Shown here: positions 31,723 to 42,070 of the stretch, in pieces
Layout of the letters: each line of letters begins with the position of its first letter
Numbering within the stretch: position 1 is the first letter of the stretch
Source of the DNA: Pichia kudriavzevii
Lineage: Eukaryota > Ascomycota > Pichiomycetes > Pichiales > Pichiaceae
DNA length: 64,000 bases
Assembly (NCBI RefSeq): GCF_003054445.1
Contig: NC_042506.1
Span: 1,123,501 to 1,187,500, forward strand
Direction of reading: 5' to 3'
Program-made: the position numbers and the translations under genes
The notes under the pieces: generated by a model
What the model saw: the letters and a program-made list of their open reading frames with translations, nothing else
Told to the model about the DNA's origin: nothing
The model's database searches: none

Positions 31723-33099
31723 ATGTCTCGCAATATAGCTGCAGATTTTCAGGATATCGAAATAATCGGAAGGGGGTCTTTTGGGTTGATCTGGAAAGTC
31801 AAGCATAGGCCCTCTGGGAGAATATTCGTGCGAAAAGAGATATCGTATAAAGGAATAAGTAAGAAGGAAGAGAAGCAGTTAGCAAGTGAGTTCGAGATTT
31901 TGCAGAGTTTACATCATCCCAATATTGTTCAGGTTTATGATATTGACAAAAATGTGGATAAACAAATCATAAATATCTACATGGAATATTGTGATGGTGG
32001 TGATGTTTCACAGTTGATAAAAAAGTACAGAGAAAGCAAAAAATACATACCAGAAACACTGATTTGGCAGATATTCACGCAGACATTGCTTGCGTTATAT
32101 AGGTGTCACAACGGGATAGATATCGAGCCCGTAGCTTCTTTATTTCAAGAAACGAGTAATCTCAAAATACCCGAAGTGCCAAATTTAAAACAAGTCCTTC
32201 ATAGGGATATAAAGCCAGAAAACATCTTTTTCATGTCCGATAATTATACAGTGAAACTAGGTGATTTTGGGCTTGCAAAATGTTTGGGCCCAAATACTTC
32301 ATTTACTCAAACGTATGTTGGAACTCCCTATTACATGCCGCCCGAAGTTGTATCCGAACAGGAGTACAATGCATTATGCGATGTATGGTCTCTAGGATGT
32401 GTCATGTATGAAATGTGCGCTTTGAAACCACCTTTCACAGCAAGCACTCATTCACAACTTCAAGAAAAGATCAAAAGAGGTGTTTACAATCCGATTCCTT
32501 CATGTTATTCGAACAGGTTAAAACTTTGCATATCTGCATGTTTGATCACCGAACTTAGCGAACGTGCAGATGTTAACTTACTACTTCAAAATACTTCATT
32601 TAAGATTTATAGACGAGAGTGGGAGTTAAATCAACAAGAATTTGAGCTGGCCAAACGAGAGATTGAGCTAAAAAAGAGAGAAATTTCCCTTATAAGATTT
32701 AAAGAAGAACTTATAACAAGAGAAAAACAGGCGATCATGATAGACAAAGCATTGGAAGATGAAAGGCGGTTAATGAATTTGAAAAATGATGAAACTAGAA
32801 AGATTATGAGACAAGAATTTGATAATGTCGTACATGCCAAAGTCGAAGAGAAAATCCGACAGTTTATATCTGAATTCAAGGAGAATCAGGTTCCGCTGCA
32901 TAAGCTTTTATCAAAGCATCTCACTCTAGAAACAAAACAACAACAGCAACAGCAAATCCCACAATTACAGCCGCAGTCACAGTCACAATCACAGACACAC
33001 CAAGTTTTAGGCAGTAACAACTATGGTGCACCGTCATCCCCGATAAAGCTTAGAGGACCACGTTCATATGAGGATGTGGAAATACCGAGATACAAATAA
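31723..33099 (+). CDS. KIN3: NIMA-related protein kinase Kin3
   Basis: Encodes 458 residues from the ATG at 31723 (S. cerevisiae Kin3 is 435). Kin3 is a NIMA-family Ser/Thr kinase linked to chromosome segregation and the DNA-damage response. The kinase domain (about 8-300) has the glycine loop IGRGSFG, lysine in FVRKEI, catalytic HRDIKPEN, DFGLAK and an activation segment ending GTPYYMPPE. A long charged coiled coil follows (about 305-405), as in Nek kinases, then a Gln-rich run and a basic tail. The kinase core begins about 14 residues after this Met, similar to S. cerevisiae. An in-frame ATG at 31579 would add a Cys/aromatic-rich extension without family support. Its neighbour ADE1 is also close in S. 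cerevisiae. Confidence 0.9.
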   Translation: MSRNIAADFQDIEIIGRGSFGLIWKVKHRPSGRIFVRKEISYKGISKKEEKQLASEFEILQSLHHPNIVQVYDIDKNVDKQIINIYMEYCDGGDVSQLIKKYRESKKYIPETLIWQIFTQTLLALYRCHNGIDIEPVASLFQETSNLKIPEVPNLKQVLHRDIKPENIFFMSDNYTVKLGDFGLAKCLGPNTSFTQTYVGTPYYMPPEVVSEQEYNALCDVWSLGCVMYEMCALKPPFTASTHSQLQEKIKRGVYNPIPSCYSNRLKLCISACLITELSERADVNLLLQNTSFKIYRREWELNQQEFELAKREIELKKREISLIRFKEELITREKQAIMIDKALEDERRLMNLKNDETRKIMRQEFDNVVHAKVEEKIRQFISEFKENQVPLHKLLSKHLTLETKQQQQQQIPQLQPQSQSQSQTHQVLGSNNYGAPSSPIKLRGPRSYEDVEIPRYK

Positions 33100-33227
33100 C
33101 AATCTGAAACATACAAACAAGATATTAAACAAGTACAGAATATAATATAAATATAATAGATAAAGTAAACATCAGCTACTAATAGCCTCAAAACTATTAT
33201 ATATTAAAATGTCGAACGAAAAGTCTA

Positions 33228-36200
33228 TTAAAAAATATCCTTGTAGTTCTTAAGCTTACCTTCCATTCTTTCTTCCCAATATTTACCCTCATATTCCCAA
33301 AACTCTTCTCCTGTAATAGGGTGCTTTGCTTTCCTGAAGAAAAATGGTTTATAAACTTCTCCCTTCATCTCTCTTTGCATTCTTGCGGCTCTCTGCTTCT
33401 CCTCTACTCTATTCTTTTCCTCAGAAGCCTTGTCATATTCACCGTTTTCCATCGCACGTTGATCGGGCCTCAACCTTGTATCCGTGCATGCAACCTTCGG
33501 AAGTAAATGTTTTTGTGGAGCATTCAAAGTAGCAGCAAAGCTGGTCAAATGGAACATCATCTCTTTACGTGGAGCAGCTTCCCACACCAAAAATTTTTCT
33601 GCCTTCTTATCATCCGCAGGTCTACAATAAATCTTACTATTCCAATGTCCTCCAAGGTAATACATTAATTTACCCTTTGCATTGAATACTTCCCCTTTGA
33701 CCTCATAAGCCGATGATGCTCTCCAACCTCTTGGTTTAAATTCAAATTTCATATGATCTCCTGTCATATGGTTACGGATTTCCATTGTGCCATAGTTATC
33801 GATAGTCGGATTACCAACGATGATACCAATGACGGAATTGTTCACCTTCTTCCATGAATACAGCTCCATATCGGTTTGAGAACCATCCTTACATTGGACG
33901 CCATTATCAGGGTAAATTTCACAGTACCATGTACCCAGATGTTTAATATCAAATGATCTACCCAGGAACTTAGTCTTAACATTAGATTCACCATAATAAC
34001 TCCAGCTTGGAGATTCTGCCACCAATGCAGAAATAGGCGGATGATGACTAACTTGTTCAGCAAAACATCTATATCCTTTATCCGGTCTAGCATACTCAAA
34101 AGTTTCACCTAAAAGCGGATTAAATGGCTTTGCAATTCTTCCAACGGTAGAAGCGTATTCAGAGGCAGCAAAAGTAGCGACATAAACAAGCCTTAATGTT
34201 GAATCATCAATAGCAGAGGCCTTGTCTAATAAATCAGAATATTCAATAACCTCGACATTTCTCTGCAATAGCGATGTAGGCTCATTGAAAGTAACAGGCA
34301 AAGTCATCTTTGTCATGTCCTTTCCAACTAATGACTTCAAAACACCCCATAAAGAAATCTTAGGACGCGTATCTTGCGGCGCAAGAGATAATCTTAGAGG
34401 ATCTTCGTAACCTTCAAAAGTGTGGTCTTTCAATATCATTTTAAATCTTTCGTTTTGAGGTTTACTCTTCAACTCATGATGATTAACGACAAAATGTCCA
34501 TGCTCGTCAATTTTTGGCTGAAATTTAGCCTCTGTGATAGCATGCGACTCCGCCTGCGTATTAAGACTTTGTTCTGGTCGAGCTTCGCCGTTTTGCTCAA
34601 GTTTCTCAGGATTTCTTGATTCTCCCGGCTCATTTTCATTAGATTCTTGGATACTTGAGACTTCATCTTCAGGTTCATAAACGTTTTGGTAGGTGGCATT
34701 TGATAGCTGCGTAGTGTTTGGGAAAGTTGGTTGTTGAGTTGTAGAAGCTAAATACTCGTCGTTAGTATTAGGAGAAGGATTAATAGCCTTCTTTTTTGAT
34801 GCCTTGAAGGTCTCTCTTCTAACTAAAACCCCCATATCTTGGACATGACCATCATCTTCAGCATCAAAAAACTCTTCATCACTATCGTCACTTTCTTCCA
34901 AGAACTCAGTTAGAGTTGGATCGAAACTTGGAACAGGAGGTGGCGCAAAATCGGGAGGGACAGAGGAAACTGAAACATGTGAAGTATCCGCTTCTGATGA
35001 AAGAAACTTGCTTTTAATTTCATTTTGATGCCTTAAAGCACGTTCTTCTTCTTGTTGTTGCTTTATGTAATCAATTGGTGGACTTGAAGATGGAATAGGA
35101 GGGATGGCAGAAGTTGTGTTTAGGTTAGCAGTAAGAGCTTTTCTTGCTAATGCAGCAGCAGAACTTGGATTACTAGCTTGTTCCCTTTCTTGTGGAACAT
35201 CTGGAATGCCCTTTTTGACTAACTGGGATCCATGTAATACACTGTTCCTTAGCGACTTTTTAACAGCCTTTAGTTTATCTTCTAGTTCGACGATTTTTGT
35301 TTCTCTGTCTTGGATTTCAATTTCCAACTGTTTGATTGAATTTTCCCATATAGAGGAGATCTTTTGTTGTTTTTCTAGACGTCTAATTAATTCATTATAT
35401 TTATGGTTAACACATTGTCCTTCTTGGTTGATCAACATATTCAAAGTATTCAAAATTGAAACAGACATATCTACCAAGTCATCTTTACCAATACCTGGGT
35501 CAGTACGAGCTGCATTAAGAAAATCTTTGAAAGTGTTTAGCTGCATAGTCATTTGGTTTCTAACAACATTTAGGTCTGCATTGTGTAGCTCTTTTGCAAT
35601 AGACTCAGATTCATCATCATCATTATTAGAATTACTTTCGGCAAATTGCCCAGTCTCCTCAATATCTGGAGTAGAAACAATCGATGACTTATCTGAGATA
35701 AAAGAAGAAACAGAATCAACAGCTTCCAGATTCCTTTGTTGGTATTTGTGTGTCTCTGGAGGTAAGAATGATTGTCTTGTCTTTTTACCTATATGAGACA
35801 ATTTCTTAAAAGGCTTCTTGTATAAGCTTTTAGCCAGTGAGCTTTTGGAGGAAGAACGCTCCGAATTGGCAGAATTTAATGAATTGATCGAACCAGTCCT
35901 TTGGTGTCTATGAAGTCCATCATGGGAAGCAATGGAGTCCTGCTTAGAGGAGCTATACATCGATGATCTATCAGGAGCAGGCCCATGAGTTCTTGAGCTG
36001 TTGGAATCGGAAATGTTAGTACTGTTTTCTAGTTCATGAGTATCGTTGTCTTGTGCCTCTTCATCTTCATGATTGCTCATTTGCAAAGGTAATTCGGTCT
36101 CCGAGTCAGTTGCTTTAACCAACTCTTTGAAGTCGTTGGCTGCTTCATGCGCATCAGAAATAATTGATGATACGGTTTTCCTTCCTTCACTTTCTTTCTC

Positions 36201-38267
36201 AATTGCTTCATTCGATAAAACCTTAGTTTCAGGGATAGGAGCTGGGTGATACATTGACGAAAAAGGTTGGTTAGAGTCCTGGAACAAAGATGTGGAAGCG
36301 GGTAAATCCTCATTCAAGATATGAGACTTTGCTGTTGTTCCATTACCTTTTTCAACATCCTTAGCATATCGTATAGCATTTTGCAACACCCAAATCCATT
36401 TTTGGGCTTCCGTTGCATGATTCGCCATTAAGTGCCATCTCACAGGAGACCCATCAGAGGGATTCTGAATAATGATTTCAAACTTCGTATTCTCAGATGA
36501 ATTAACCCTTAACATTGCATGTGCCAGATGAATCAAGCCCCTACATGTATTATTCATATCGTTAGGTGATTTATAGTACGACAACACTGCATGGTGATCG
36601 AGAACAAACCATCTCAATTTGTAACCGCCAGCAAAGTTGGTCCACTTTTTCAAAAACCCCTTGTAAGTCGGCGACCCGTCTTGGGGATGTGCTGTAGTTT
36701 CCATAATGTTCTGATTATTGAAAGAATCTTCAATTATCTTTTTCATTTCAGGATCAAGTGTATACTCTTCGGGTAATTTACCAGATAAACTTCTTTTGAA
36801 AGGATCACCTCCGTGGTTTAATATAAATTTCACCATTTCTTTATCCCCCTTCTTAATAAACTCAATTAAAACAGTGTCATTTGTAACCGGATCAGTCCCA
36901 TTAATATCCAATAACTCCTTGTCTCTTGGATTCGTTAATAACTGTTCCAACAACTCAAAGTTTCTAGTCTCAAACCCATATCTCAACTGAGAAGCAATTC
37001 TTTCTATGTGCTGAGATCTTAAATTATCCATTAATTGGGCTGTTTCGATATTTGTGGTACACTGGATCGGTTGCTTGGATTCCTTATTATAAAGGCAGTC
37101 ATTAATAGAAGGTTGAGACATAAGATACTTAATAACATCATTTCTATTTGAATTAGCAGCCAAATGCAACGCAGTATTGCCATCATTATCTTGAGAATTG
37201 ATATCTTCGACTAACCCATTATCAACTAAAAACTGGATAATAGAAAAAGGAGCAACTTGTACTGCAAATAGTAGTATTTCATCCTTCAACCTTTGCAAAT
37301 CATAATTTGTTGGGTTGTTATCAATTTGAGATATTAAATATTTTAGTTTATTTATATCTGCATTTCTTAGAACTTCCAAAAGCTTTAATTTCATCAACGA
37401 AGGATTCAAGTTTTCATTTCTGCAGGGAACAAGGTCAATTGAACAAATTGTCAAGGAAAAATATGGTTAGTTAATCTGTATTGAAAGGTGAAAAAAGGAA
37501 TGATGCAGAGATTCAACAATGTAGCTTTGTTCTAGATCTTCATTTCCATTGTATCCTTTAGGATGTATATTACAGAGTAGGAAGCAATTGAAGGTCAAAT
37601 GAGTAAGAAAAGGAGTGGCTGGATTGCAATTTGGCTGCTAATGATAGAAAAAAGTATCAAGTCTTTTACTTTTATTATGAATATACTTTTGTAATATCTG
37701 GTATTCACATTGAATTGACTAAAACCAAAATGAAAAACAGTTAAAAGTTAGACCGTCATCACAGTGGAACAAGAAAAACAAAAACAACCCCCCCTGATAG
37801 GATTAACAAACAAAGTAGGAGCTGATGCAGTGCAAAGGCCACAAAGAAACAAGGAATGCCAAAATGAAACCGACAATGCACTCTGTCAAGCTAACCCTGA
37901 GATTAGTAGCGATATTAATAAAACCAACGTTTAAGTTTATTAAGCATTTTGGAATGACACCGACAGAATTCTTGCTCCTTCATTTGTTCCACTTAAATGC
38001 CCTTCATTCCATGTCAATTTCCAATTAGGCAGATTGGAAAAACAAACACAGCAATAACCCGCAACCACTTCTCCGTTGGAGGGGGGAAAGGATACTTTTG
38101 AAAACGAGAAAAAGACAAACAAGAATTGATGAACTCGGGACGACTGAATACATCCACCAAAATCAAACATGGGGTGTTTCTAGCCCAAATTGTGGGTGAA
38201 AAAAAAATACGTACCGTGCAGGGGGTTGCATAGTAGCAGAATGACCCTGCGTATGACTAGCGGACAT
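33228..38267 (-). CDS. SWH1: Oxysterol-binding protein with ankyrin and PH domains, Osh1/Osh2 type (spliced)
   Basis: Two exons, 38267-38215 and 37419-33228, give 1414 residues. Osh1/Osh2-type proteins move sterol/PI4P at ER contact sites. Order of parts: an 18-residue exon-1 peptide (MSASHTQGHSATMQPPAR); then NPSLMKLKLLEVLR, matching the S. cerevisiae Osh1/2 start; ankyrin repeats (about 60-245); PH domain (about 271-370, GFLKKWTNFAGGYKLRWF); Ser-rich linker and coiled coil; FFAT motif EFFDAEDD (about 866), which binds VAP/Scs2 on the ER; and an ORD (about 1040-1400) with the signature EQVSHHPPISA (about 1139). An unspliced start at the ATG at 37394 is possible and would lose only the N-terminal peptide. 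SWH1 or OSH2 cannot be distinguished; proximity to KIN3 and ADE1 favours SWH1. Confidence 0.88.
37420..38214 (-). other. 795-nt spliceosomal intron in the OSH gene
   Basis: On the minus strand the donor is GTACGT (38214-38209), the branch site is AACTAAC (37472-37466) and the acceptor is TGCAG ending at 37420, phase 2. Joining CG from exon 1 to A from exon 2 makes an arginine codon and keeps the frame. I found no other open frame or RNA motif inside: one C-box-like GTGATGA (37762-37756) has no D box at snoRNA distance. Confidence 0.8.
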
Positions 38268-38617
38268 TGTTTAAAACCTGTCTGAAGAGTGTTTCTTGGT
38301 TGTAAAAGAGAATGTTAGTCCTGGACTTACACATTCGGTCTTACTTTGTGGTCCATCCTCCATTGCCCGCTTTTGCCATTTTTTTACCAAAAAAAAAACG
38401 AGAAAAATCTCGCACAATGCAATAGGTATTCGTATAATCTTCTCACTTGACACTTCCACTTCCACTTCCACCAAGAGTAACTCAAGGAAAAGTCACTCTC
38501 TCAACGCAACGAACGGCTATATACGAGGAGGGACCCGCCCCCCTTCCCTCCATTTGCGCCTACTAGTTCACCCTACTCTAGCCCAACACAGACTATAGAC
38601 AAGTACAGCTTCCACTA
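38268..38617. promoter_or_regulatory. Divergent promoter between the OSH gene and the DUF2470-like gene
   Basis: 350 bases. It holds an A-run near 38390-38398, three tandem CACTTC units at 38451-38468, and a C-rich patch at 38533-38550 containing a CCCCT (a stress-element core) at 38540-38544. There is no gene. Confidence 0.45.
38451..38468 (+). repeat. (CACTTC)3 tandem repeat
   Basis: Three exact hexamer copies, followed by a partial copy (CACC), about 150 bases before the start at 38618. Confidence 0.8.
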
Positions 38618-39502
38618 ATGGCACCTGAACCAACAAGGAGATCCAGAATCAGGGACAGAGATGACATTAGAGAGGAAGGCAGAAGTCGGAGCAACAGTCA
38701 TGGTCCTAGCTATCTTGACCATCCTTCCCACTCTCCCGCTCTCATATTATCCAAGTTCAACACCATATACAGACATTCGGTACTAGACATTCTCACTTAT
38801 TACGCTGGGATTCCAACAGATCCAAATCCCGATAACAACCCCCTCTCCACAAGAGACCCAAATGACTCATTAAACAATGATCCAAACGTTGCAACAACTT
38901 TGCTGAACTCGAAAACTCAAACCGCCAATTCTATCTCTAACGTCAAGCTGAAGTCGATAGCTTTGGACGAGGTTGTAGTTTCCTTCAAATACCCAAATAT
39001 CGAGCTCGAAATGCTCAAGCCAATCCCATTTGACAAGGCTTGTGGAAACTACCACGAGGTGGAACAGACTCTCATCAAAATGTCTAAAGAGGCTGCCGCT
39101 GCCCGCAATTTGAGCCATTTGCGTGTCTCTGGTATTCAATATGCTAATACTCTCTGGGATTTGGTCCTTATTGCTCTGATATCTTTGCTACCTATTGGCC
39201 ATTACTATTCTAACGTTCTTTATGAATCTTTCTTTGCTACATACTTCCCCTTCATGCTAAAATTACAGCCATACCATGATTACATCATGTATGCCACAAT
39301 CTTGATCCATCTAATGGAGACATACTTTCTACTTTTCCCAAGGTTCACCAGATATCGTGTGCCATTAGATTATGCTATCGAATGGACCGTTCTCACCCTC
39401 TTAGAGGGAGCCCCATCGATCAAGCGCTTTGACCGATATGTGGAACTCATCTCTAGCGATGATGTCTATTATGACTTCTCCAACACCGACTACATGGACT
39501 AA
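38618..39502 (+). CDS. DUF2470-like domain protein with C-terminal membrane segments
   Basis: Encodes 294 residues. The N-terminal ~35 residues are Arg/Ser-rich. Residues about 45-170 look like a DUF2470 fold (a beta-rich domain related to heme-utilisation proteins), ending in a typical PFDKACGNYHEVEQTLIKMSKEA stretch (given here in parts: PFDKACGNYHEV, EQTLIKMSKEA). Two or three hydrophobic segments follow (LWDLVLIALISLLPIG, YFPFML, YIMYATILIHLMETYFLLF), as in fungal integral membrane proteins that pair DUF2470 with a DUF4499-like region. The function is unknown. The histidines expected for heme contact are not obvious, so heme binding should not be assumed. The ATG at 38618 is the first in frame. 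Confidence 0.6.
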   Translation: MAPEPTRRSRIRDRDDIREEGRSRSNSHGPSYLDHPSHSPALILSKFNTIYRHSVLDILTYYAGIPTDPNPDNNPLSTRDPNDSLNNDPNVATTLLNSKTQTANSISNVKLKSIALDEVVVSFKYPNIELEMLKPIPFDKACGNYHEVEQTLIKMSKEAAAARNLSHLRVSGIQYANTLWDLVLIALISLLPIGHYYSNVLYESFFATYFPFMLKLQPYHDYIMYATILIHLMETYFLLFPRFTRYRVPLDYAIEWTVLTLLEGAPSIKRFDRYVELISSDDVYYDFSNTDYMD

Positions 39503-39771
39503 CTTTGTACTATCCTGTAAAATGTATTTAGCTACAACAGACGTTCTAATATTCACGATGGTGCATCCATTTCTTTACATGTAGAGAGGTTCGTTGCATC
39601 CCATTTCATTTGTTCCATATCAATCTTGAGTATTTTTTTGTCTTTAGTGAGGAAACCTCAACAATTGGAATTTTTGCAAATTGATGACTCGTTAATGGAG
39701 ACGTATAAGATCAGTCTCATTCATGCATGCTATACTCAGAGTTGTCTCCAGGAGCTCATACTAACAGCAAA

Positions 39772-40131
39772 ATGGCTTCCTTTAACGAACTAATGGTATG
39801 TGCTGTTATTGGCAGAACAGGGTCGCCTCTTTACGTCCTCATCAATCAATTTATATACTAACGTGGTTTCCCTCACACATAGTCCCTATACACTTCATAC
39901 AGTGAACTCACGCCTTCGTTCACCTCTTCTTTAAACACATTCCCGCTCGTTGTTTCCGTGTCATTCACGTTACTGCTATTGCTGCTTACTTTGTCCTTTT
40001 CAGTGGAATCAAAATCAGCGAGGAAATCCATGTTGAACTTCATCGAATACACAGTGCTTAGCGCCCTAACGGCTTTATCTTTATCCTTTACTATTTTATT
40101 TGTATCTTCTCATGTTGGCATATACACATAG
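39772..40131 (+). CDS. OST5: Oligosaccharyltransferase subunit Ost5 (spliced)
   Basis: Two exons, 39772-39795 (MASFNELM) and 39883-40131, give 90 residues (S. cerevisiae Ost5 is 86). Ost5 is a small two-pass membrane subunit of the ER oligosaccharyltransferase, bound to Ost1 in the subcomplex that stabilises N-glycosylation. Two hydrophobic segments are seen at about 28-49 and 62-84, joined by a short basic loop (SKSARKS). The second matches yeast Ost5 well: EYTVLSALTALSLSF and SSHVGIYT here, beside YTILSVIGSLFAGLTT and SNSFGVYV in S. cerevisiae as recalled. S. cerevisiae OST5 is also split near its 5' end, as I recall. The gene is too short and too broken to appear as one long frame. Confidence 0.9.
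39796..39882 (+). other. OST5 intron
   Basis: 87 nt, phase 0. The donor is GTATGT at 39796, the branch site is a perfect TACTAAC at 39856-39862 and the acceptor is ATAG ending at 39882. Confidence 0.95.
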
Positions 40132-40205
40132 CTGCTACAATGTGTTTTTTATTATGGTGTTATATTATACTGCTCAATTTATAGCTACCAATACATAGAT
40201 AGAAA

Positions 40206-41951
40206 TTAACGTCCAAATAAACCGAAAAATCCCTTCTTCTTCTCACCTTCTTCGTTGGAACGGCCACCTGATTCACTAGAAACGTGTTGCAGCTCCTGCT
40301 CGCTATTGCTTGAACTATCGCCAATGTAATTATACGCAATGTCAAACAAGACTGGTTTAACATGCACTGGTTGAATGTCAACCTTCGTAGGTGCAACATG
40401 TGATAATAGGTTGTCACCAGATAGTGCGGGGAACTTGTCCTTATTATCGACAATGTATTTAGATCCAATGATTATTTTATCATCGGAATCATTGAAATGG
40501 GATGCCAGGATAGATAATTTAGATTCTTCTTCTAAGACGTGTTCCTTCATATTTTCTAGATCCTCGTTCCTTGGTAAGTTACCTTCTGTTTCACCAGAAA
40601 ATGGCTTGGCATTTTCAATCAAGCTACGCGAGTTGGAGACAAGTGCAAGTGCTTGTATATATTTGTTGGAAATGAGGTAGGCTTGTGATAATCTGAGTTG
40701 CTTCTTGATAGTGAAGTAAGCCTTTAAAGTGTTAATATAATCCATCAAGTCGTCATCATTGGCAATTCCCGGTAGATCGGTGACTTCTTCCAAAGAAGAG
40801 ATAATAGCATCATTGACTTTTAGGCATTCCTTCCATGATACAAGTAGCTTATTCTTCGATACGTTCTTCAATCTCTCTACGGCTGCATTTAAGCCGTTCA
40901 AGATGGTTATGTCTCTTCTAACTCTCAATAACAAGTAATTGTATTTCAAGTACGTCGAAATGATATATTGTTCCTGCTTCTCAGAATCATCATATTCTTC
41001 TTCAGTTCTTGCCATCTCTTGGGTGTGTAATTCCGTTGCATCTTGATATAATAGCAACGAGCTGTCATACGAGGTTGAGTCTTCATCCATGATTCCTTTG
41101 ACCTCCTCGTTAATTTTCATGATAGCTAGGGATAAGTCATCGGATCTAATTGTGGCACTATATGAACCCCATTGGAGCTCCTTCAATAGTTTCAGTTCAC
41201 TTTGGTCGGATGGGGTAACATATGCTGCATTGGTTTTTGAAATTATTTCGATTGCTTTGCTTAAATAGGGAAACATATGTTTGTTCTGGAATGCCTGTTC
41301 CTTTGACAACTGTGCAAGATCATTGGCCCTGCTGGTGTTACACTGAGAGGCCGAGACTTTCAATGCAGGATCAACTATAAAATCAATGATATTGTAGTAC
41401 AATTCCTTTGTGTATTGAGGAGGGAGTTCCTGATAACTATACAAGAATTGCAATGCACACCTAGAAATTGAAAACGCATTCAACGATTTTTCGTACTTTT
41501 TCTTAGAAATTGCTAGGGAGCCTTCGATTAACGAAGCAATGACTAAGACCTCTAAAACGACTAGTTCGTTTTTTTCATTGACAATTATTTCAAACAAATT
41601 TTTCACATGTTTCAATGCCTTTTTGTACTTTGAAATAAGAAACTTTTCTCTTGATTTGGAGGAATGAACATCCATCAGTAGTCTTGTTTCTTGTGCATAC
41701 ACCAGATCTCGCTCAATAAGGTACAACAAAACATCACCAAACCCTTTGTTCAATTCGTAATCAGAGGATGTTAAATTTGCAGTTTTGTTTTTCTCGGAAT
41801 AGTGTTTGGTATCCTTGGTGATGATATTCAGTGAACGACGTAATCTATTAATCTTCTTGTTCACTCTATGTCTGTGGCGGTGGAAATCATCAACTGTTTG
41901 TAAAAACAGCTCATGCCTAACACCAAAAGTGTTTGCTAGTGGGAAGTCCAT
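40206..41951 (-). CDS. SRP68: Signal recognition particle subunit Srp68
   Basis: Encodes 581 residues (S. cerevisiae Srp68 is 599). Srp68 binds SRP RNA together with Srp72 and is needed for co-translational targeting to the ER. The N-terminus has the conserved RNA-binding region, with GVRHELFLQTVDDFHRHRHR, a basic KKINRLRRSL stretch, and YAQETRLLMD. The middle is helical and TPR-like. The C-terminus has the short motif that docks on Srp72 (VKPVLFDIAYNYI), then an acidic/polar stretch and a basic end (GEKKKGFFGLFGR). The start is the ATG at 41951, four residues before conserved sequence. Confidence 0.92.
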   Translation of the reverse strand: MDFPLANTFGVRHELFLQTVDDFHRHRHRVNKKINRLRRSLNIITKDTKHYSEKNKTANLTSSDYELNKGFGDVLLYLIERDLVYAQETRLLMDVHSSKSREKFLISKYKKALKHVKNLFEIIVNEKNELVVLEVLVIASLIEGSLAISKKKYEKSLNAFSISRCALQFLYSYQELPPQYTKELYYNIIDFIVDPALKVSASQCNTSRANDLAQLSKEQAFQNKHMFPYLSKAIEIISKTNAAYVTPSDQSELKLLKELQWGSYSATIRSDDLSLAIMKINEEVKGIMDEDSTSYDSSLLLYQDATELHTQEMARTEEEYDDSEKQEQYIISTYLKYNYLLLRVRRDITILNGLNAAVERLKNVSKNKLLVSWKECLKVNDAIISSLEEVTDLPGIANDDDLMDYINTLKAYFTIKKQLRLSQAYLISNKYIQALALVSNSRSLIENAKPFSGETEGNLPRNEDLENMKEHVLEEESKLSILASHFNDSDDKIIIGSKYIVDNKDKFPALSGDNLLSHVAPTKVDIQPVHVKPVLFDIAYNYIGDSSSNSEQELQHVSSESGGRSNEEGEKKKGFFGLFGR

Positions 41952-42070
41952 TGCTCAAAATCAGGGTGTCGTCAGGTACGATAGAAATAATACACATGGA
42001 TCAACGATATCTATACATTCATGAGTTCGACAACTCGTCGAAAAGTTAAAAAAAATACAACCTCACCAAA

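Noticed and set aside
35104-35796. 230-codon frame antisense to the OSH gene
   Set aside because: A shadow of a low-complexity linker and coiled coil in a well supported gene.
37420-38214. Possible intronic box C/D snoRNA in the OSH intron
   Set aside because: A C-box-like GTGATGA occurs on the transcribed strand, but no CTGA lies at a suitable distance.
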